NCBI GenBank assembly: GCA_013398175.1
Contig: VZRZ01000466.1
Span: 655,910-719,909, forward strand
DNA: 64,000 bases
Source: Climacteris rufus
Lineage: Eukaryota > Chordata > Aves > Passeriformes > Climacteridae
Direction of reading: 5' to 3'
Shown: positions 57,601 to 64,000 of the stretch, piece by piece
Position numbering within the stretch: the first letter of the stretch is position 1
Layout of the letters: every line of letters begins with the position of its first letter
Position numbers and translations under genes: made by a program
Notes under the pieces: generated by a model
What the model was told of the DNA's origin: nothing
What the model saw: only the letters and a program-made list of their open reading frames with translations
Database searches by the model: none

Positions 57601-60600
57601 GTCTGTGTTAGTGAATTATTCTCATTAAGGGGCCTCCTCTGTCCAACTCCTTGCCTTCATTCCATTCCAAAAGGAATTGCTCCACTGTCTTCCTTGCTCA
57701 ACTAATAAGAATTTCATGATGTTCGGTCATAGGTGTACAGTACAAAATAATTGGTTGTCCCATAAATAATCAGTTAATATCTTTGCATTTCTTTCAGACT
57801 GAGCAAGTACAGTTGTCTCCAGAAATCTGCAAAATCTCAATGCTTGGCAGATTTCTTGTGAGCTTCATAAATATTCTGAGTAGCTTGGAGTGATTATTAT
57901 TTTAGTGGGTTTTATTTGTGAGGATTTTTTTGTTTTCCCTATATTAGCACTGCTTTTCGGAGATAAATAGACCTGGGCCTACTGGGTATATCTTCATCCT
58001 ATAGAGAGTGCAGCCCTATGTGAAACTAATTGTATAGGCCCTGTATAGCCATGCTGAAAGTCAGCAAGTGACTTCTGTAGCGCTCTACATCTCCATCCAG
58101 GTGTGAAGACCACTACTAATTATGTAGGTAGCTCACTTTCAGTCTTTCTGTACTGCATCAATTTTTGTTGGTGAATAGGAGACTATGAAATCCTGCTAAT
58201 CTATGATATTTTGCAATCACTGAATTCAATTAAAAATTCCTGGCTTGTCTCTCAGTAACAAATTGGCTTCTCTTGGATGGGCAAGTTTAGGGTATGATGT
58301 TTACCTGGAGTTTTTGTTCGTCTCCCAGGTATTCCTGGATGTTGTCAGGTAACTTCATTTACTCTTTCTGAATACATGCAAAGATTTAACAAGTTCTTAC
58401 TTTTCTCTCTGGAATTTCACATGAACACACCTCAACTGCGAAAATTATCCTCTGCTGATATGTCCATTATGCTCCCTCACAGCATTTTCTAGTCTAGTAC
58501 TTCCTCAATTTCATTTGCTTTGTAAATACTTTGAGTTGTCAGAGGACATTAGGCCAGTTCCTATCTCAGAGAAAATTCACATGAATGCTACATTACATGG
58601 TCAAGAATCTTCTTTTTCTTATTGCTAATTTAATTACAGATATCTGACAAAAAGAAAGAAGAGGGAACTATTATCCTTGTGTAGGTTAACAGAAGTAACA
58701 AATTACTGTGGCATTTTGATACTGACTTTTGCTACAGTAAAAACTCTTTAATAGAAAGGAATTACCTGCAGCAATACAGATGTATTTGCAAATACCTCAT
58801 ATCTTGCTTTTATCATTAATGGTCACGCTTTTTTTTTTTTCTTGAAAGAGTCCCAAGCATTACATTTTAATGGACTCATTTCACCAAAATGAATGGATAT
58901 TTTCTACCTCTCTCCTTAGTTTAAATATTTCTCTTAGGACATCTCTCAGGTTCTTCCACCATGGAGAGTAAATTCAAATAGTTAAACTTTGCTTCAGAGA
59001 AGTAGACTTAGAACTTGGAATATTCTATTTAGAGCAATATGTTGTTAATATTGTGGCTAAAATCGTAATGAGAGAACAGTATGTTAGTTGAGGGTTAACT
59101 GTGAAATGGATATTAACAACATTTTCCACTGTTTTTCTCAGTGGAGGAACAAATGCTGTCTTGTCATTAGTGATGCTGTAAATTGTTTTTCTGAGTGAAC
59201 AAACTTAAAATGTTTTGTTTGATAGCTTTTTAGCCTCTGTCTCTTGGTGCTATCTCTTTTTGTTTAATTCTGTGTTCATTTATATGCATAAAGCACTGAA
59301 AAACTCTTCCAAATATTTATTCTTGGGTCATTTACCTAGCTGTCTGTATATATGTATATGTTTTTGACATTTTAAAGTAGATGAAACAGCAGCCAAAACT
59401 ATAAACTAAGTATTGGTTTGTAGTTATCTTAAAATTGTTGTTAAATGCTACAGAGAACTTAGAATAAAGGGGATTCTGCCACGTTTGGTACTAGTAATAC
59501 TCAGTGAAGCTAGTTTTAAAAGGGAATTATCTTTTATGTAATGTAATCCTCAAAAATTGTATTTATTAAAACCTCCCAATTTTCTTCACTTGTATTCTCA
59601 GTTCCTTTCATGTATATGATCTTAATGTTACCTGAATCTTTTCTGCTGTCTACCTTCCAAGTTTGTAAATACTTTCATTGTTAGCTGCTGACTGCACTAT
59701 ATAAATTCTTCCTTATTGCATCAGAAAATAAGATCCATGTAAAGACCTTTGTTAAAAAATAACAGTTTAACAAATTTTCTAGTTATTTTTCCTGTTTCCA
59801 ATTCCTGGCTGTCATTTTATGTGTAATTGCTGTTATATTTCACTTTTCTATGCTCTGTAAATACACATGCTCAGCTCATTAGCAGAAATTTCTTTTACAC
59901 TGCCAACCCTCTGAACATTCTTTTAACTTCTGTTGGTTTTTCAGTCTTCCTCTTTGACAAACAGTTAAAATCTTTAATTTGTTTTGTCATTGTCCTGATT
60001 GACTTGTGGTGATGACCATGAGTCTGCTGTAACCCTGTCCTGCTTTGGACCCCAGGAGCTTCCCTCAGCAATGTGCAGGCTCAGTCCTGAGGTTGGGTCT
60101 CTCTAACAAACTTCAGTGAAGAATGGGCTCTGTGGACTTATTGCCTGGGTCATGTTGGATGTTAAGAGGTGCCTGGATGGTATATACAGCTCACAGAAGA
60201 GAGTGTCCCTAGGGAAATAGAGTTTTGTTTTTCAAACATCACATAATGGTAAAGTTCACATAGACTTTGCAGAAGACAGACATGAAGATGGAGTTTTAAC
60301 AAAGAAACTACAGAATGGGTGCTGAGTTAGTGGAAAATATAAAACCTGTTGCTTAGAAAGCAGTTCCCTAGTTAGATCTGTGACTTTGGTTTGTGGCTCA
60401 CGCAGCCTTCTTTGAAGTGCACAAAACCTCATTGCTGCTCCATGTTCTGCTCTCCCTTTTGGCCCCACAGCTGTCACACTCCACCAGCACAGGCTCCTGC
60501 CTCTGCGCTCCCTCCAGTATTTGGCCAAGCATCCTTTGTAATTAATCCAGCCCATACCAACTCTTCAGCAATAGATTTCCCATAGCTTGTGACTTCAACT

Positions 60601-62516
60601 GAAATCAAGTGTTGCTTGGACTTTCAAAGTTTCCTTCCTTTCAGGGACAGCCTTTAAAATTATGGTGATATTTGTTTTGCTTCATGGCATTCTTGATAAT
60701 TTCAGATGTGAAGTGTATCATTTTGTACCACTGAACAACACAGGGTTCTCTGTCTTTAGTGCCTTTTTTTTTGTTTTGTTTTCTTCAGAATGCTGTTTAT
60801 GTAACCTTCAGTTGTCCTTGCTGTGCTGACATTTCTGTAGATGCTTCTGGTTTCATAGCAGACATTTCTGTGTCATGCTGCAAAGATCCATTCCATTTCC
60901 TAGATTTCTTGGATCTTGAAGATTATGTATTCTTTATATTCTTTAAAGGCAAGGGATATTTTTCTAAAAAGCAACAACAACCAAAAAAAATTCCTATCTA
61001 CTCAAGATTTTATCTCATTTCCATTTAGCTCGCCAAAGACTCCCTTTTATTTAGGAGGATACAGAATTAGTTGTTTAGTCAGTAAACCCCAGTAGTTGTT
61101 ATGCACTAATTTCTTGGAGAAATGTGAGCTGAGACAATTTGTATTTAAGATATTAGGTGTGTGTATCAGTGCTAAGTCATGTAATCTGAGCTCATGAGGA
61201 AAGTTGTGTGAGAGAAGACAGAGTACTAACATCACCTAAAGCCTGCTTTATCAGAAATATATAAAGTTGTTGATGATGGGGACAGTCTCAAAGATCTGAG
61301 GTGCTACATGTTTATGTTGTGTTGTATTTGATCTTGTGCTGGTCTGTAAGTTCCTAGGAAAAGCACCTTATCTTTTTGTATTTCAGAAAGCTATATGATC
61401 AAGTATGTCGTTTTGTAATCTAGCTGTATAATTAAGGAGAAAGTCTTTTGCAGTGTTGGGGTTTTTTATTGCTTTGTAACTAGAAGTAACAAAAAATGCA
61501 TAAGATCAGTTTGTTTGTGATATCACAGTAATTCAGGTCATGATGTATAAAATGGCATTACTAATGTTTGGATTAAAATCTTTCACTTGGTTTATAAGAA
61601 TGAAAATTAGAAAACGACACAGCATAAAGATGAGAAAAGATTATTCCTTTTTTCTTCCTGACACAGTACCTGTCATATCTCCTAAGATTTCCAAAAGTCT
61701 GCAGCATAAACAGAGAATGGCATTCCTTTCTCATTCACAATATCTAGTGGCAATGAACTGTGCCACAGTTTATCTAAACTAATTTCAATACATACTTTTT
61801 GTTTCTTTTAACTCACAGGCATTTTTTGCTGTTAAGAATGTGTATGTAAATCTTCTAATTCAGAAAATCCACTCCGTTTATGTGAAATGGTGGATATATT
61901 TGTTTATGAACAGAAAAGTCCCTTCTGTATGCTACTGCTGCATAACCAGCACAGCTGAGAGTGTGTGCACTGAATTCTGTCTTGCCTCATACATCAGCGG
62001 GAGAAGTGTCGACAAGTTTCTGGTCCAGGGACAGTGCTGTTCCTTGGATGCACTTGTAAAATCCAAGACAAGACAGACGAGTTGCACAGGTGTTATGGCA
62101 GGCAAAATTTATGAGCCAGAAAGATTCACAGCTTGAATTTCAGATTGTTTAGGTCTAAAGGGCTGGCAATTTAAAACAAAGCAGTGCAAATAAATAAAAA
62201 CATGCAAATCAGAGCATAAAACAATGTGGAACGTTGTAAAGTCATTTGTACGTGATTCAGTTTTCAGGGAGGAATTCTGCTTTTGCATCAGCTGTGGCCA
62301 GCAGTGGCAAAGCTCCTCCTGTTTCTTCCTCTCCTGCATTACTTTATTAGTCCCTTCAGGATACTTTAAATGATGGAGTACATCTGCTTTGCAGGCCCTA
62401 CTGCTGCAGTGTAGAGTTGTCACACCTGAGCCAACTAGTTTAAAACTCATTTAAAAAGCTGACTTGAGCAAGGCTGAGCACAGACTAACCACTTGAGCTC
62501 ATAGTGTGTTATGCTC
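54656..62516. other. Intronic sequence, no gene seen
   Basis: AT-rich intron with several T-runs (58828-58840, 60765-60781) and no recognised transposon or exon. The frames here are chance. Confidence 0.55.
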
Positions 62517-62532
62517 AATAATAATAATAATA
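62517..62532. repeat. AAT trinucleotide microsatellite
   Basis: About five AAT units. Confidence 0.85.
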
Positions 62533-63467
62533 CCCAGCAAGTGGTTTACGTGATCTTATTTTTCTTTTTTTAATGAGGAAATTTTTTTCCCATCAAGCCT
62601 TTCATAGAAAAAATCTTCCTTTCCTTCTCCCTCCCTCATAATTTTCCACTTGCTTTCACATTGAACACTTAATTTCAAAGTGTAGAGAGGTATATATATC
62701 TGAAGTTTCAGTCTGAACCTTTACCCTGTAAATTCCAACTAAGCTGAACAAAAACGTTTTGTTGCAGCTTAACAATGTGTAAATAGATTTTTTTTTTTTA
62801 CACTCTCCTTTGGGCATCCATATTTCAGCTAGAAGTGGAAGCCTCTAGGATGGACTTTTCAGATGTCCTGATAAAATTGGAGTATTGATTTTTCACATGT
62901 TTTGGAACTGCTGTAAACCAACAGGCATCCAGGCGAGGTGCCTTCAAGTATCCTTGGGTGGCAGACAGCCTCACGGGGGCTCTCAGGTGGCTTTGTCCCA
63001 TCAGGGCTGGTACAGAGGGTTTTCTACACTCACAATTTTACTAGCAGAGGTTATGAAAAATTTAGTGGCTTGAAAGAGAGGGTGTGAATCTGAACTTCTG
63101 AATGTTTTTGGGAACAGAAGACATCCTATGGGTGGTTGGTGTGTCCTTAAGCATTTTGGGAGTAATTTGGTGTTGATGGCTTTAGGAGGGACTTTGTAGT
63201 AAGAAAGGGAATGTCACAAGAGAGGGAAGGCACATATAATGGGAAAAAAGTACACAGGGTCTGTCCTCCCTTCCTAGTCTTGCCTTCCTGCCTCCTTCCC
63301 TTCCTCCAAATGTAAACCTGTTCCTGGCACCAGAGGAGCATTGAAGACTCTTCAGCAGGCCTTCCCCCTGAGCACGAAGTGACATGAAGTGTCTGAAGTA
63401 GCGTGTGAAGATCTTTTTCTTTGAGGTTCATCCAGACAAAGGAAGATGAGTGATATCACAACAGCAG
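62533..63467. other. Intronic sequence, no gene seen
   Basis: AT-rich with a T-run at 62790; no recognised feature. Confidence 0.55.
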
Positions 63468-63577
63468 TTTCCATCTGTTTTGAGTACCAGGAGCCTCTTG
63501 CTTAATTGAAGCCTCTCTCCTCTTTTTCCATATGTTTTGAATACCAGGAGCCTCTTGTGTACTTGAAGTCTCTCTCT
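63468..63577. repeat. Diverged tandem duplication, period 57 bp
   Basis: Two units share CCATNTGTTTTGANTACCAG, then GAGCCTCTTG and a CTTGAAG/ATTGAAG…CTCTCTC end. Starts are at 63468 and 63525, with roughly ten differences between units, so it is older than the 18.6-kb duplication. A pyrimidine-rich tail follows. Confidence 0.85.
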
Positions 63578-64000
63578 CCCCCTTCTCCTCCTTGAATGGT
63601 ACAGTATAACAGAGAAAAGCAATTCAGCCTGAAAGCACTGGGAAAGCAGGAGGCTAAGATTCTATTTGATTTTTTTTTTTTGTTTGTCACAGCAACAATG
63701 TCATTATGCTGGTCAGCAGTCCTTAGCAGCTGTAAAAGCCCCACTTCTTAGCCATTTCTGCTAGCCTTTCTTGTTTGAATGGCAGCATTTGATCACAAGA
63801 TCATAGAAAGGTCTTTCCCAGGTTCAATCACAGGAACTTGAAAGAGGGGCAAAGCAGCCTACATTTTACTAGGATTGCTTCAGTGTCTGTGATGTGTCTG
63901 CAATTTATCTTCTACAATGTAAGAGACATCAAGAGGGAGGGGAAAGGTGATGGATATCTGATTTTAAATTTGTCCTTTTTGTTAAACCTCATTAAAACAA
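63578..64000. other. Intronic sequence to the window end, no gene seen
   Basis: Includes a T-run near 63670. A faint resemblance to an antisense CR1 end near 63790 was judged too weak to call. Confidence 0.5.

Larger units (their letters stand above)
53883..64000 (+). other. RBMS3: RBMS3 intron downstream of exon B (3' end outside the window)
   Basis: I saw no peptide resembling the linker that follows RRM2 in this family (an APSEPLLCKFADGG-like sequence) and no other exon. The stretch is AT-rich intron with a 13-bp hairpin at 54.35 kb, a ~100-bp duplication at 54.45-54.66 kb, an AAT repeat at 62.5 kb and a 57-bp tandem duplication at 63.47 kb. Confidence 0.8.

Noticed and set aside
63785..63830. 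Possible antisense CR1 end (ATCACAAGATCATAGAAAGG)
   Set aside because: Only a few octamer-like bases match, and the conserved GGGTTGGAAGGGACC sequence that should follow is absent.
63815..63835. GGTTCAATC resembling a tRNA T-arm (B box)
   Set aside because: No A box, acceptor stem or cloverleaf could be built around it.
1..64000. Search for CRISPR arrays, bacterial operons, rRNA or phage-like systems
   Set aside because: Spliced exons, CR1 elements and composition show vertebrate nuclear DNA; no such structures were seen.

Overview
The window is vertebrate nuclear DNA, almost certainly from a bird. It holds two phase-compatible coding exons with canonical splice sites, surrounded by very large AT-rich introns. 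The interspersed repeats are almost all CR1 LINE fragments with the avian 3' end (tandem ATTCTATG-type octamers), plus one clear and one probable LTR. There are no bacterial-style operons, RNA operons or CRISPR arrays. Nearly all open reading frames of 60-160 codons are chance frames in intron or repeat sequence.

The only gene I can support is RBMS3, an RNA-binding protein with two RRM domains, on the + strand. Exon A (43358-43515) and exon B (53803-53882) join in phase. Together they encode most of the second RRM, including RNP2 (LYISNL) and an RNP1 (RGVGFARM) that is split by the intron. I found neither the preceding RRM1 exons nor the exon that follows. The window is therefore about 43 kb of upstream intron, exon A, a 10.3-kb intron, exon B, and at least 10.1 kb of the next intron.

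Layout: 1-7.9 kb is intron with two sharp foldback sequences (1237-1262 and a 52-nt hairpin at 3604-3655). 8.1-8.4 kb is a probable solo LTR. 8.5-8.65 kb has a cluster of SOX-type motifs, followed by an isolated CpG island at 8.7-9.1 kb with GC boxes, CCAAT boxes and a G-quadruplex motif. This is the best candidate for an internal promoter or regulatory element. 14.6 kb carries a CR1 tail, 18.6 kb a 52-bp tandem duplication, and 23.6 kb a nested palindrome rich in TAAT motifs. 25.6-26.9 kb has two CR1 tails in inverted orientation. 33.5-35.3 kb is a long, decayed CR1 with its reverse-transcriptase region. 38.7-39.3 kb is a CR1 tail split by a 338-bp solo LTR with a 6-bp target duplication. 43.85 kb is an internally deleted CR1. 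50.3 kb is a pentanucleotide repeat containing an 86-base assembly gap. 54.45-54.66 kb is a near-identical ~100-bp duplication whose two copies are separated by an ambiguous base. 63.47 kb is a 57-bp tandem duplication.

I see no new multigene system. The points most worth checking are the internal CpG island with its neighbouring motif cluster, the 52-nt hairpin, the 23.6-kb palindrome, and the LTR-in-CR1 insertion.
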